Shown piece after piece: positions 17,569 through 27,495 of a DNA stretch of 64,000 nt. The DNA is from Candidatus Francisella endociliophora (GTDB lineage: Bacteria; Pseudomonadota; Gammaproteobacteria; Francisellales; Francisellaceae). The stretch spans positions 806,001 to 870,000 of the forward strand of contig NZ_CP009574.1 of assembly GCF_000764555.1 (NCBI RefSeq). Reading direction: 5' to 3'. Each line of letters opens with the position of its first letter. Within the stretch, counting starts at the first letter, position 1. Position numbers and translations under genes: made by a program. The notes beneath the pieces are model-generated. The model was not told where the DNA came from and made no database searches. It saw nothing but the letters and a program-made list of their open reading frames with translations.

Positions 17569-17913
17569 CTAATTCCTTTTAATTAGAATTTTCTCAGTCA
17601 ATATATTAGCATCACAAATCATGCCTACATTCTCAACATTTGAAACCAAGAATGTTCCTATACCCATTTTTTGATACTTTGGATCAATGTAAAGTAACTT
17701 TAATTCAGTCTTAGTCGCTGTTATAAAACCTGCTACTTTGCTATCATTTAAGCAATAAATCTGTGTAAGCTCATAAAGCTTACTCCAATCTGGCTTTAAC
17801 GATTTCCAAATATTAAGCTGTTGAGTGGAATAATGTTTTGTTAGAGATGAGATAGATTGTATTCTAATATTTTCAAGTTGCTCAATATCATTAAATGTAG
17901 CGTAGCGTAACAT
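17569..17913 (-). CDS. GNAT acetyltransferase, C-terminally short
   Basis: The 114 residues start as a normal GNAT protein (MLRYATFNDIEQLENIR) and contain the core strand and acetyl-CoA loop LLYIDPKYQKMGIGTFLVSNVE. After this loop the family usually has 40-50 more residues, ending in a phenylalanine-yeast type FYxKxGF strand, which are absent here; translation stops 20 residues later. It may be a truncated remnant. The start overlaps the glmS stop by one base (TAATG), so it is co-transcribed with glmS. Confidence 0.7.
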   Translation of the reverse strand: MLRYATFNDIEQLENIRIQSISSLTKHYSTQQLNIWKSLKPDWSKLYELTQIYCLNDSKVAGFITATKTELKLLYIDPKYQKMGIGTFLVSNVENVGMICDANILTEKILIKRN

Positions 17914-19751
17914 TACTCAACTGTTACTGATTTAGCTAAATTCCTTGGCTGATCAACATCCGTGCCTTTGATTATAGCCACATGGTATGAAAGAAGTTGA
18001 AGAGGTATTGTAAAGACTATTGGTGCACTGAAATCGTGTCCGCCATCTAGTTCTAAAACAATACTATTATCAAAGCTAACTCTATCTTTAATCGCTTTAT
18101 CAACAAAAAGAATCAACTTACCACCTCTCGCATGAACTTCTTGTAAATTTGAAAGAGTCTTATCTAATAAATCATCATTTGGCACTACAGCTATTATTGG
18201 CATATTTTTATCAACTAGAGCTAATGGGCCATGTTTAAGCTCACCAGATGGATACGCCTCTGCATGGATATATGATATTTCTTTTAACTTAAGTGCGCCT
18301 TCTATAGCTATTGGATAATATAATCCACGACCTAAAAAGATTGTATGCTCTTTATCAGAGAAATATTCGCTTATTTCATCTATTTCAGGATCAAGTTTTA
18401 AAGCTCCCATAACTAAAGCTCGAGTATTTTTTAACTCTTGTGTATATTTAGCAATTTCTTGATCAGATAAAGTATTTCTGAGCTTAGCCATTGCAAGAGT
18501 AAATATTGCTAAAGCAACTAATTGAGTTGTAAAAGCTTTTGTAGATGCAACACCTATCTCAACTCCTGCTTTCGTCATAAATGCAATATCTGACTCTCTA
18601 ACAAGCGAGCTATTTGGTACATTACAAATACACATACTTCCAGCATAGCCTTGCTTTTTACTCTTTCTTAGAGATTCCAGAGTATCTGCTGTTTCACCAG
18701 ATTGTGAAATACTTACAAAAAATGAACCTTCAACCACAACATTATCGCGGTATCTAAGCTCACTTGCAATTTCGACACTACAAGGAATCTTTGCATATTT
18801 TTCTATCCAATATTTCGCAGTCATACCAGCATTATAGCTAGTACCACATGCAACTATACAAATATGCTTTGTTTTCTCAAATAGCTCTTTTGCTTTGTTA
18901 TTAAAATTATCCAAGCTAATTTCATCACCATCTAATGATGCGGCTATTGTATTTGAAATAGCTTCTGGCTGCTCATATATCTCTTTAAGCATATAATGCT
19001 TATAACCATCTTTAGAAGCGCTTGATGATGAATAGTTATATTCTTCAACTTCAAGATTTTTAGCTATACCGTTACTATCATAAACTTCTATATTATCCTT
19101 AGAAACTACAGCAACATCACCTTCATCGAGATAAGAGAACCTATTTGTTACTGGCAATAATGATAAAGCATCTGATGAAATAAAATTCTCATCGATTCCA
19201 ACACCTATAACTAACGGCGACCCTGATCTAACAGCAACTATCTTATCAGAAAATTTTTGTGAGATAATTGCTAAAGCATAAGCTCCTTTTAGAAGCTTTG
19301 TAATATATTTGATATTCTCAATTATTGAAAGATTATCTTGCCATTTCCTATCAAGAAGATGTGCAATCACCTCTGTATCAGTATCAGATTTGAAAGCATA
19401 ACCATCATTTATTAGAGTTTTCTTTAACTCTGCAAAATTCTCAATCACTCCATTATGTACAATACAAAACTTTTCTGAAGCATGGGGATGAGAGTTTTCT
19501 TTTGAAGGCTTCCCGTGAGTTGCCCATCTCGTATGAGCTATCCCAATATTACCTTTGAAATCTGGTTGCGCATGAACAGATTTCTCTAGTTCTATAACTT
19601 TACCAACCTCTTTACAAATATCGATCTTACTATTATCCTCTATAACAGCTAAACCTGCTGAATCATAACCTCGATATTCAAGCTTCTTTAAACCCTCAAT
19701 CAATATATTTGTAACATTTCTCGTAGAGTTAGCTCCAACTATTCCACACAT
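17913..19751 (-). CDS. glmS: Glutamine-fructose-6-phosphate aminotransferase
   Basis: First step of UDP-N-acetylglucosamine synthesis for peptidoglycan and LPS, making glucosamine-6-phosphate. The 612-residue protein begins MCGIVGANS with the catalytic Cys2 of the glutaminase domain. Two SIS isomerase domains follow (CGTSYNAGMTAKYW, SISQSGETADTL, ASTKAFTTQL), and it ends PRNLAKSVTVE as the family does. It is followed by the short GNAT and preceded by glmU with a 23-base gap, a common pathway pairing. I saw no glmS ribozyme signal in the short upstream gap. Confidence 0.98.
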   Translation of the reverse strand: MCGIVGANSTRNVTNILIEGLKKLEYRGYDSAGLAVIEDNSKIDICKEVGKVIELEKSVHAQPDFKGNIGIAHTRWATHGKPSKENSHPHASEKFCIVHNGVIENFAELKKTLINDGYAFKSDTDTEVIAHLLDRKWQDNLSIIENIKYITKLLKGAYALAIISQKFSDKIVAVRSGSPLVIGVGIDENFISSDALSLLPVTNRFSYLDEGDVAVVSKDNIEVYDSNGIAKNLEVEEYNYSSSSASKDGYKHYMLKEIYEQPEAISNTIAASLDGDEISLDNFNNKAKELFEKTKHICIVACGTSYNAGMTAKYWIEKYAKIPCSVEIASELRYRDNVVVEGSFFVSISQSGETADTLESLRKSKKQGYAGSMCICNVPNSSLVRESDIAFMTKAGVEIGVASTKAFTTQLVALAIFTLAMAKLRNTLSDQEIAKYTQELKNTRALVMGALKLDPEIDEISEYFSDKEHTIFLGRGLYYPIAIEGALKLKEISYIHAEAYPSGELKHGPLALVDKNMPIIAVVPNDDLLDKTLSNLQEVHARGGKLILFVDKAIKDRVSFDNSIVLELDGGHDFSAPIVFTIPLQLLSYHVAIIKGTDVDQPRNLAKSVTVE

Positions 19752-19774
19752 AATAAATACCTACTAATTAATTT

Positions 19775-21139
19775 TTATTTATCCGCTTTTTTGACAGGTC
19801 TTTCCCAACTATCTATATGACGCTGTCTAGCTCTTGAAATTGCAAGATTATCAGCTGGCACATCTTTTGCAATAGTTGACCCCGCGCCCACAGTTGCTCC
19901 TTGACCAATATTAACTGGAGCGACTAGTTGTGAATCAGAACCAATAAAAGCATAATCACCTATAGTAGTCTTAAACTTATTCACACCATCATAATTACAT
20001 GTAATTACACCCGCACCTATATTACAATTAGCACCTATTTCACTATCTCCAAGATATGTTAAGTGTGATGCTTTAGATCCTTTACCAAGAACTGTCTTTT
20101 TAGCTTCAACAAAATTTCCTATAACAGCACCTTCTTTTATATCACAATCCGGTCTAACTCTTGCAAAAGGTCCAACAATAGCACCTTCTCTAATAATAGA
20201 GCCATCAACCATACTATTTGCTTTGATTTTAACATTATCTTCTATAGTACAATTTTTCAAAATACAGTTGGCACCAACCACTACATTATTTCCAAGCTTT
20301 ACATTCCCTTTAATAATGACATTAATATCCAACCAACAATCCCTACCAACTTCTAGTTTACCACGCACATCAAATCTATGAGGATCTGCAATACTAACAC
20401 CTTTTGCCATAATTACATCTGCAATATGTTTTTGCCATTGTCTTTCAAGTTGTGCAAGTTGTGCTCTATCGTTTACGCCTTGAATCTCAAACTCTTCAAC
20501 AGGATGCGTCACTGTAATTGAAATATTATCTTTCCTAGCCATTGCCACAATATCGGTCAAATAATATTCACCTTGAGCATTACTATTACCAAGATTAGGA
20601 AGCCATTTTTCTAAATGCTCTCTCGCTACACAGTATATTCCTGTATTAATTTCTTTAATTTGTCGTTGACCATCAGTCGCATCCTTTTCTTCAACAATAT
20701 GACTAACTGCACCAAACTTATCTCTAACTATACGACCAAGCCCTGTTGGGTTATCTACAATAGCTGTTAGTACTGCTAAGTCATCACTTGCTGATTTAAT
20801 TAAGTTAGCTAATACTTCTGTAGATATTAATGGTACATCACCATAAAGAATCAAAACTTTATCTTCTTTAATTTGTGGCAAAGCTTGTAAGACAGCATGT
20901 CCTGTCCCTAACTGCTCCCTTTGCTCAACAAATGTTATATTTTGACCTACTAGGTTATCTTCGACCATCTCTTTTAGATGTCCATTAACAACTATAATAT
21001 TATCGGGATTAAGAGGTTTGACTCTATTGATCACATGCTTAATTAAAGTCTCCCCTGCTAATGTTTGCAGCACTTTTGGTTTGTTTGAATTCATTCTAGA
21101 GCCCTTACCGGCAGCCAAAATTACAACTGATAAACTCAT
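19775..21139 (-). CDS. glmU: Bifunctional GlmU (uridyltransferase/acetyltransferase)
   Basis: Acetylates glucosamine-1-phosphate and then uridylates it to give UDP-GlcNAc. The 454-residue protein has the N-terminal nucleotidyltransferase signature LAAGKGSRMNSNKPKVLQ and a long C-terminal left-handed beta helix of hexapeptide repeats (EDNVKIKANSMVDG, GAGVITCNYDGVNKF). The acetyltransferase His lies in KASHLTYLGDSEIG. Length is normal. It shares a minus-strand unit with glmS downstream and nadM upstream. Confidence 0.98.
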   Translation of the reverse strand: MSLSVVILAAGKGSRMNSNKPKVLQTLAGETLIKHVINRVKPLNPDNIIVVNGHLKEMVEDNLVGQNITFVEQREQLGTGHAVLQALPQIKEDKVLILYGDVPLISTEVLANLIKSASDDLAVLTAIVDNPTGLGRIVRDKFGAVSHIVEEKDATDGQRQIKEINTGIYCVAREHLEKWLPNLGNSNAQGEYYLTDIVAMARKDNISITVTHPVEEFEIQGVNDRAQLAQLERQWQKHIADVIMAKGVSIADPHRFDVRGKLEVGRDCWLDINVIIKGNVKLGNNVVVGANCILKNCTIEDNVKIKANSMVDGSIIREGAIVGPFARVRPDCDIKEGAVIGNFVEAKKTVLGKGSKASHLTYLGDSEIGANCNIGAGVITCNYDGVNKFKTTIGDYAFIGSDSQLVAPVNIGQGATVGAGSTIAKDVPADNLAISRARQRHIDSWERPVKKADK

Positions 21140-21153
21140 AATAAAAAGTCTCC

Positions 21154-22194
21154 TTATAATTTCTCACATATTTCTAATAAAATAGTGATAATTTGATAAT
21201 GATCTTCTAGCATTCTATCATACATATCTTCCATAATTGAGGATATGGGTACCCATTTAGTATCATTTGCATCATCTGCTGCTCGTATATTGGGCAGTTT
21301 TTCCCATTTATCAAATACAAATAATCCAGTATGACTAATAGTTCTACCACGAACAGAACGATCTGGATAATCAAAAACCATTTCTGTTATTTTTGCTAAA
21401 GCTAATTGTTCCCTAGTTAAATCAAGGCTTGTTTCTTCATGCAACTCTCTAACTATAGCTTGAGATATTGTTTCATCATGCTCCAAAAAGCCTCCAGGTA
21501 AAGCCCAAAGATTTTTTCCTGGCAAACCTTTACGCTGTACTAGTAGAATCTGATCGTTAACAATAACTAAAGCATCAACCGTAACCAAGTTTGGTTTATA
21601 TGGTGCACTGCTCCACGATTTCTTATATTCTATAACATAATTATTTTCAGCGACTAAGTCTTGATATTGTTGTGTGAATATGAACTTTTTTAAAAAAGCA
21701 TAGGTACCTTTTGATAAGTTATCATTACACATATATTCAGCAATGATTTCACCTTTATAAAACTTTTTCCTAAAATCTGTAGCATTATAATTTTTATAGT
21801 TTGTAACAGGAATATATCCCCACTCCGGAAAACTTTTTATATAATAACTAGAACTATCTTTAACGTGTCCAGCTATGGCAACTGTTTCATTTTTATTAAT
21901 ATGCTTTCTGACATTAGCTCTTAATGCATCTTCCCATTTTTGTTCTTGATAAAAATAATCTGCTAAAGGCTCTATCTCAACTCGAGATAAATTAACTCCT
22001 GCAATTTCAAGATCTTCCAAAATCATTTGTTTTCTTTGTTTATAAGAAAATGGATTTTTTACATTAGGAGCATTAAATGAACTACCAACATTTATAATTA
22101 CTTTTTCACTATGCTTAAGAGCAACTAGTATATTATGTAAATGACCTTTGTGAAAAGGTTGAAATCTACCTATAAAAACTGAAACATCATACAT
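21154..22194 (-). CDS. nadM: Bifunctional NMN adenylyltransferase/Nudix hydrolase
   Basis: Makes NAD from NMN and ATP, with a Nudix domain likely to hydrolyse ADP-ribose. The N-terminal 190 residues form a NadM-type nucleotidyltransferase with HKGH (residues 15-18) in GRFQPFHKGHL. The Nudix box in the C-terminal domain reads GGFLEHDETISQ followed by REL-EE (GX5EX7REUXEE pattern). The fusion is known from Francisella and cyanobacteria, and Francisella uses an unusual NMN route to NAD, so this is probably the essential adenylyltransferase. It lies between glmU and the BamC-like gene with gaps under 15 bases. Confidence 0.95.
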   Translation of the reverse strand: MYDVSVFIGRFQPFHKGHLHNILVALKHSEKVIINVGSSFNAPNVKNPFSYKQRKQMILEDLEIAGVNLSRVEIEPLADYFYQEQKWEDALRANVRKHINKNETVAIAGHVKDSSSYYIKSFPEWGYIPVTNYKNYNATDFRKKFYKGEIIAEYMCNDNLSKGTYAFLKKFIFTQQYQDLVAENNYVIEYKKSWSSAPYKPNLVTVDALVIVNDQILLVQRKGLPGKNLWALPGGFLEHDETISQAIVRELHEETSLDLTREQLALAKITEMVFDYPDRSVRGRTISHTGLFVFDKWEKLPNIRAADDANDTKWVPISSIMEDMYDRMLEDHYQIITILLEICEKL

Positions 22195-22202
22195 TTTATA
22201 AC

Positions 22203-23177
22203 CTATGTATTTAATACCTGAGCTTGTGCATCACTATCGTAAACACTGTCACTTGATGGTGCTGTCATCTGCGTGTAATCTTGCTGAGCCTGAGAACCCT
22301 GTTGCTCTTGCTGCTTCGCTTTATCAATCGTTCTATCATATGAACCTAGACTAAAGCTACTCTTCTTAGCTCCTAACAAACCACCTAAACCAGATTTTGC
22401 ATTATCTGGACTTGCTGTTGAATTCGCTAAATTTACCTCTGCTTGTTTAGCAATTTTAAGATTATCATCACTTTTAAGCTCTGTATTGTTTAACTCTTTA
22501 CGGATATTACTTAGTAAGCTTACTCCTTCATTTATATAGTCTGGCGCTTGTGTTTCCCCATCACCTAAAAAGACCATATTAACCTTAACTAAACTTGATA
22601 GCTCATCAACCTTACGAGCTTTAATAACAAAAATTAGATCTTTTTTACTATCTCTAACTTTTATCAAGTGCCCTGAAAGCATTTCATCTTCTTCTGAAGA
22701 TATAGTATAAGTATCAGAGTGTGCTTTGAAATAATCTTCAAGTAAGTTTATAGTTATTAATAAGGGCTCTCTAAAAACTAACTTCAACGAGCCAGAATCA
22801 TCATATACAACGCTAATAGCAACCTTTGAAATCTGATCACTTATTATTTGTGACATATTAAACTGATCTGTATAATTAGGTGGCAGCATATCCTTCTCTG
22901 CTTCATCCACCTGTGATTTTGCATAGTTATTATCGCCGTCCGGCAACTTCAAAGCAGGCTTTATTTTCTCACCATTTAATCCGGTTGGTATTTTTAAAGA
23001 AGGTTTTTCTGTAACCTTAACTCTAGCATAATCATATTTTCTATTTCTAAATGGTGTTCCGCTTATTGTGTCTGTCAAGCTTTCATATGAAAAGTCGTTT
23101 TCCACGCTGTTAGTCGAGCAGTCTTGTAATAAAAAACCTAAGCTCAATAACACAAGCAATTTAGATATCTTTCTCAT
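22203..23177 (-). CDS. BamC-like outer-membrane lipoprotein
   Basis: Probable lipoprotein resembling BamC/NlpB of the outer-membrane beta-barrel assembly complex. The N-terminus is a signal peptide ending LLQDC (Cys20). The next segment, KPSLKIPTGLNGEKIKPALKLP, resembles the extended BamC region that binds BamD, and residues 115-220 resemble the first BamC helix-grip domain. The tail is rich in Gln and Ser and low in complexity. The lipobox is unusual, with Asp next to Cys and Gln before it. The family call rests on pattern only; a generic lipoprotein is the alternative. Last small gap upstream is only 8 bases to nadM. Confidence 0.6.
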   Translation of the reverse strand: MRKISKLLVLLSLGFLLQDCSTNSVENDFSYESLTDTISGTPFRNRKYDYARVKVTEKPSLKIPTGLNGEKIKPALKLPDGDNNYAKSQVDEAEKDMLPPNYTDQFNMSQIISDQISKVAISVVYDDSGSLKLVFREPLLITINLLEDYFKAHSDTYTISSEEDEMLSGHLIKVRDSKKDLIFVIKARKVDELSSLVKVNMVFLGDGETQAPDYINEGVSLLSNIRKELNNTELKSDDNLKIAKQAEVNLANSTASPDNAKSGLGGLLGAKKSSFSLGSYDRTIDKAKQQEQQGSQAQQDYTQMTAPSSDSVYDSDAQAQVLNT

Positions 23178-23269
23178 TGTTTAATTAAATACAACTAGCT
23201 AATTAAGTTAGCTAAATATTATAACACAGTGCTATACTAATATTTAGTAATAAAAATGAGCACAAAACT

Positions 23270-24115
23270 ATGAAAGATAATCTATTTATATTTTTACAAT
23301 ACATAATACCTCACAGCTTAACTTCACGCTTAGTAAGTAAATTTGCTGATTCAAAAAATAAAACTGTAAAAACTTTCCTAATAAAAACAGCCATTAAAAA
23401 GTTCGATATAAATATTGATGAAGCAAAAGAAACAAATATAAACAATTATTCATCTTTTAATGATTTCTTCATTCGAGAATTAAAAAATGGAATAAGACCT
23501 TTGAATAAAGATGAAAATACAATATCTTCTCCAGCTGATGGTGTTCTTAGTCAGTTTGGTGATATAAAAGATAGTACTTTAATTCAAGCAAAAGGTAAGT
23601 CTTTTAAGCTTAATTCACTCATAGCTGAAAGTTCAGCTACAAGGTTTACGAAATTCGCTACGATTTACCTGTCTCCTAGAGACTACCATAGAGTACATAT
23701 GCCTATTGATGGTAAGTTAACCAAGATGGTATATATTCCTGGTAAACTTTTCTCAGTAAACAATACTACAACCAATAGAATCGATAATTTATTTGCTAAA
23801 AATGAAAGATTAGTTTGTTATTTTAATACTAGCATAGGAGAAGTAGCAGTTATTTTTGTAGGTGCCCTTTTAGTTGCAGGTATAGAAACAGTATGGCATG
23901 GAAAAGTAGCACCCAACTACTACAAAGAAGCCCAAACATGGAATTATAACTCAGAAGAATTTAATATCACATTTAAAAAAGGCGATACCTTAGGTTGGTT
24001 CAATTTTGGCTCTACAGTTATAGTTCTAACACCAGGAGAAAAGGTAAGATTCAATTTTGAAAAAGATAATTCAGAAATTAGAGTCAATCAAGATTTAGCT
24101 TTTATTGCTGAATAA
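23270..24115 (+). CDS. psd: Phosphatidylserine decarboxylase proenzyme
   Basis: Membrane-associated enzyme that makes phosphatidylethanolamine. The 281-residue chain has the family motifs [26 protein letters not shown], and [14 protein letters not shown]. The self-cleavage site is in [11 protein letters not shown]: the Ser of GST becomes the pyruvoyl group, and the more common LGST is FGST here. Normal length, divergent from the BamC-like gene. Its last 28 bases overlap the 3' end of the convergent HTH gene. Confidence 0.97.
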   Translation: MKDNLFIFLQYIIPHSLTSRLVSKFADSKNKTVKTFLIKTAIKKFDINIDEAKETNINNYSSFNDFFIRELKNGIRPLNKDENTISSPADGVLSQFGDIKDSTLIQAKGKSFKLNSLIAESSATRFTKFATIYLSPRDYHRVHMPIDGKLTKMVYIPGKLFSVNNTTTNRIDNLFAKNERLVCYFNTSIGEVAVIFVGALLVAGIETVWHGKVAPNYYKEAQTWNYNSEEFNITFKKGDTLGWFNFGSTVIVLTPGEKVRFNFEKDNSEIRVNQDLAFIAE

Positions 24116-24423
24116 AGACTCATATTTATCCAACAACGACTAAGAATATTTGTTCTATTAACATTATTTGATTTACATTCTCTGACATAGGCTATGCCAT
24201 TATCAGAATCTACGCTATCTTCTGATACTCTAAATCTAGGCGGCAGCTTAATATCAAACCTTTTTGCCCATTTTCTAATTGTAACATGTTTAAAGCCCAA
24301 GACCTGCTCTGCATCCTGATAGCTTAACCCTTCTCTCTGGCATTTTAATAAAATTTCTTTAGCTGAACATTTAAACTTGTTTTTAACTATCTGTTCAAAA
24401 TTTCCCGAATACTGATTTGCCAT
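24088..24423 (-). CDS. Small helix-turn-helix protein
   Basis: 111 residues, of which 18-60 ([17 protein letters not shown], then [21 protein letters not shown]) look like a helix-turn-helix similar to those in small phage or transposase-type regulators. The rest is unrelated to anything I recognise and ends ISLY-type with two Cys. It has a strong ribosome binding site, GAGGAGG, eight bases before the ATG. It overlaps psd tail to tail by 28 bases. A candidate promoter on the minus strand is TTGTGG (24497-24492) and TAATAT (24475-24470), 16 bases apart. Target unknown. Confidence 0.65.
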   Translation of the reverse strand: MANQYSGNFEQIVKNKFKCSAKEILLKCQREGLSYQDAEQVLGFKHVTIRKWAKRFDIKLPPRFRVSEDSVDSDNGIAYVRECKSNNVNRTNILSRCWINMSLYSAIKAKS

Positions 24424-24767
24424 ATCTCGAGCCTCCTCTAATTAACTAATTTGATCTCTCTAGACTAAGATATTACAGCTTTTATCTATCTCCACAACCC
24501 TTTTATACAGCAACTTTTATAGTTTAATTTTATGATCAATAATAGATAATATTCTTAATAAAATGTTTTAAACATCCCTTAATAAAGCTATTAAAGAATA
24601 AAAATCTAAATCATTATGTAAGGCTAAATTACATTATATTTTTAGACCCATATCGATGAATACAAAATTAGACACAAAATATCTATGCTATACTTAAAGC
24701 AGTTTATTTTTTTAAAAAAAAGTAAATTTTATTGAAAAAAATTATATAAAGAAAAAGAAAATATTGA
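24424..24767. other. AT-rich intergenic region with little structure
   Basis: No further gene seen. It holds the HTH promoter region and, at 24704-24727, an AT-only hairpin (TTTATTTTTTT with AAAAAAAGTAAA) that could end the lipoprotein transcript on the minus strand. Confidence 0.4.
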
Positions 24768-24941
24768 TTAACCTAGAGGAATAATTCCAGCTAAGTAAGT
24801 CGTTTCAGAGCAAGCATTTCTATCTAAGTATTCATTGCCATTTGCATCTTTTTTAGTTGGGCATTGATGTCTTACAACACATGACATTAAAGACATTGAA
24901 ATTAGTCCAACAACAGCTATTTTAAAAATATTTTTTTTCAT
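24768..24941 (-). CDS. Small lipoprotein, 57 aa
   Basis: This short frame encodes 57 residues with a basic start (MKKNIFKIAVVGLISMSLMSC), a good lipobox LMSC (Cys21) and a mature part of 37 residues with three more Cys-containing positions (C27, C44). An AAGGAGA ribosome binding site stands six bases before the ATG. Outer-membrane attachment is expected as the residue after Cys is not Asp. No family recognised. It lies 15 bases downstream of another tiny lipoprotein, so the two form a pair. Confidence 0.75.
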   Translation of the reverse strand: MKKNIFKIAVVGLISMSLMSCVVRHQCPTKKDANGNEYLDRNACSETTYLAGIIPLG

Positions 24942-24956
24942 AACTTTCTCCTTGAA

Positions 24957-25052
24957 TTACTCTTGCGACTGTTGCGCAGGCTCTGGTTGATACGATGATA
25001 CACACGAAGCCAATACACATGAAACCAAAACAATAGCAATGATTTTTTTCAT
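24957..25052 (-). CDS. Tiny lipoprotein, 31 aa
   Basis: A 31-residue frame: MKKIIAIVLVSCVLASC, then a short Ser/Gln/Pro/Glu tail (VSSYQPEPAQQSQE). The LASC lipobox predicts processing at Cys17, leaving only 15 residues, similar in size to entericidin-type lipopeptides but unlike them in sequence. AGGAGA lies seven bases upstream of the ATG. It is the first gene of a two-gene unit with the 57-aa lipoprotein. Confidence 0.7.
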   Translation of the reverse strand: MKKIIAIVLVSCVLASCVSSYQPEPAQQSQE

Positions 25053-25264
25053 AATGTTTCTCCTATTATAGTTTTATTAAAAATCTAGTTGCTAAAATCA
25101 TTCTTTAAAACTAGATCACACCTATTTTATACCACACAGAATAAACATAGACAATATAAATTCATCTTTTTTATTACTTTTTTATTTAAATCTATGTTTT
25201 AACTTCATATTTATAACCTCAAATACTATAATCTCAACAACAAGCATTTATCACAAAAATCAAG

Positions 25265-25921
25265 ATGGATTTCAACCACATATTAATGACTGTTCTAATG
25301 GCAATAATACCTCTAATATTTGCCATAACTATGCATGAAGCAGCTCATGCTTATATTGCAAAAATAAGAGGAGATAATACAGCCTATAGCTTAGGTAGAG
25401 TTACTTTAAACCCGGTTTCTCATATAGATCCTATTGGCACAATACTAATCCCTGGGATTATGCTTATCTCATCAATGGCAGCAGGATTTCCTTTTATATT
25501 TGGTTGGGCTAAACCTGTACCTGTTAATTATAACAACCTAAAAAAACCTCGACTCGATATGGCTTTAGTTGCAGCGGCTGGACCTTTAGCTAACCTACTT
25601 ATGGCAATAATCTGGGCTTTAGTCGCAAAATATGTAACCCTACATCCCTACATTCAAGGTATGGCTTTTTATGGAATAATGATAAACGTAATACTGATGG
25701 TTCTTAACTTGCTACCTATACCTCCTTTAGATGGTAGTAAAATAGTAACATCTCTCCTACCTAGTTCCACTGCGTATAAATACAATAGCTTTCAAAGATA
25801 TGGTTTTTTCATTCTATTAGCATTGATAATTATTCCATTTAATGGCTCAAACCTTTTGTTCTATATTATGAAACCTTTTATAATAGCTATTACTAACTTT
25901 ATCCAATTAATAGTCTTCTAA
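25265..25921 (+). CDS. Site-2 protease family membrane metallopeptidase (M50)
   Basis: Intramembrane zinc protease-type protein of 218 residues with about five membrane spans. The zinc motif HExxH is in ITMHEAAHAYIAK (H24, E25, H28), and the distal Asp ligand in NLLPIPPLDGSKIV. It belongs to the short bacterial group without a PDZ domain, distinct from RseP. The substrate is unknown; such proteases often process membrane-bound regulators or signal peptides. It lies alone upstream of the peptide transporter gene with a 76-base gap. Confidence 0.9.
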   Translation: MDFNHILMTVLMAIIPLIFAITMHEAAHAYIAKIRGDNTAYSLGRVTLNPVSHIDPIGTILIPGIMLISSMAAGFPFIFGWAKPVPVNYNNLKKPRLDMALVAAAGPLANLLMAIIWALVAKYVTLHPYIQGMAFYGIMINVILMVLNLLPIPPLDGSKIVTSLLPSSTAYKYNSFQRYGFFILLALIIIPFNGSNLLFYIMKPFIIAITNFIQLIVF

Positions 25922-25997
25922 AGATAAATTTTTATATACAAATCCACTTTTATTCTTTATATTAAAAAAATATAGTATAAATTTTCTTTTAAGAGTT

Positions 25998-27416
25998 ATG
26001 TTAAGAAACTTTAAAAACCAGCCTAAAGGCTTATGGGTCTTATGCAGTATTGAAATATGGGAAAGATTTAGTTACTTTGGAATGAGAGCTATTCTTATTC
26101 TTTTCCTAACAAGTAAATTCTGGGGTATGAGTGACACTCAAGCTTACTTAACATACGGAAGTTATGTTGCATTTGTATATATGGCTCCACTAATAGGTGG
26201 TTATATATCTGATGTATATCTTGGACATACCACAAGTGTCAAGTATGGCTGTATATTCATAATGATAGGTCATTTACTATTAGCCATGGATATGTTTTTC
26301 TTTTTAGGGCTAGGCTCTATAGTTGTTGGCACAGGATTTTTCAAATCAGCGATGAATGTTAATATCGGGGAACTTTACTCGAAAGACCAAAAACATATGA
26401 AAGATAGTGCATATACTCTTTTTTATATGGCAGTAAATCTCGGTGGAGCAATTGCTATCATCACGGTTCCTCTAATAGCAAAATACTATGGCTGGCACGC
26501 TGGTTTTGCAGCTGCTGCTTTTGGAATGTTCTTAGGGCTTATAACACTTTTTATAGGTCAAATAAAAAAATTAGTTCCTGCAGATCATATTAAAGCTACC
26601 AAACAAACTCATGTTACTATAATTATTGTTGCCACAACTATCGCTTTTATTTTTGCATATCTTATTTCAACAGCAAACAATACAGCATCTGTATTATATA
26701 TAACTAGCATCTTAGCTCTTTTATATTTAGCTTATAAAGCCAGAAAAGGAGGTAAAGAGTATCTTATAGCAATCCTTGCCGTTCTTAAAATTTCTATAAT
26801 TGTTATGCTTTTCTGGGCTCTATTTGAACAGACTGCCACAAGTGTTTTACTATTTACAAAAAGATTTGTTGATCTTAATATTTTTGGGTTTGATATTTCT
26901 GCTGCCAACATTCATGTAACCAATAACCTTTCTATCATTATACTCTCTCCCATACTTGCAGCGATTTGGGCAAAATGGAATATTTCTGTTTTTAAAAAAA
27001 TGGGAGCCGGGCTTGTTATCACAGGATTAGCCATGGGAATATTCACTTTTGCAGCCTACCTTGCTCTACAAGGTCACGCTGTATCTATATTAATTATAAT
27101 TCTTGGTTTTATCGCTATAACTATAGGAGAGCTATGCTGTAGCCCTACAGGCTTATCTGCTATTAGCAAAGTTGCTCCTAGAGATATTGCAGCTTTACTA
27201 TTTGGAATATGGGGAATTAAATCAGGCATTAGCAATTACATGGCTAGCTATATTGCAACATTTACAGATATTAATACTTCATCAACTACGCAGATACATA
27301 CTAGCCAAGCCCAAGCATATTACAATGTATTTTTCACACTAAGTATTTCAGCTATAGTAATAGGTTTAATAGTTATATTGATCTCTAAAACATTATTCAA
27401 ATTGTATAAAATATAA
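25998..27416 (+). CDS. POT/PTR-family peptide:proton symporter
   Basis: Inner-membrane di/tripeptide transporter of 472 residues with about 12-14 spans. It starts with the family signature ExxERFSYFGMRAILI (IEIWERFSYFG), then GGYISDVYLGHTTSVKYG and GTGFFKSAMNVNIGELY. The conserved FALFEQ-type motif in span 7 is present as FWALFEQTATSVLLF. For an amino-acid auxotrophic intracellular pathogen this could supply amino acids. Its neighbour is a second transporter. Confidence 0.93.
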   Translation: MLRNFKNQPKGLWVLCSIEIWERFSYFGMRAILILFLTSKFWGMSDTQAYLTYGSYVAFVYMAPLIGGYISDVYLGHTTSVKYGCIFIMIGHLLLAMDMFFFLGLGSIVVGTGFFKSAMNVNIGELYSKDQKHMKDSAYTLFYMAVNLGGAIAIITVPLIAKYYGWHAGFAAAAFGMFLGLITLFIGQIKKLVPADHIKATKQTHVTIIIVATTIAFIFAYLISTANNTASVLYITSILALLYLAYKARKGGKEYLIAILAVLKISIIVMLFWALFEQTATSVLLFTKRFVDLNIFGFDISAANIHVTNNLSIIILSPILAAIWAKWNISVFKKMGAGLVITGLAMGIFTFAAYLALQGHAVSILIIILGFIAITIGELCCSPTGLSAISKVAPRDIAALLFGIWGIKSGISNYMASYIATFTDINTSSTTQIHTSQAQAYYNVFFTLSISAIVIGLIVILISKTLFKLYKI

Positions 27417-27495
27417 CTTTTATATCTATTTTATTTACCCTATTTTTAATGTAGACTTTACTGAGTAAAAATCCATATATTATCCTTAAGATATA

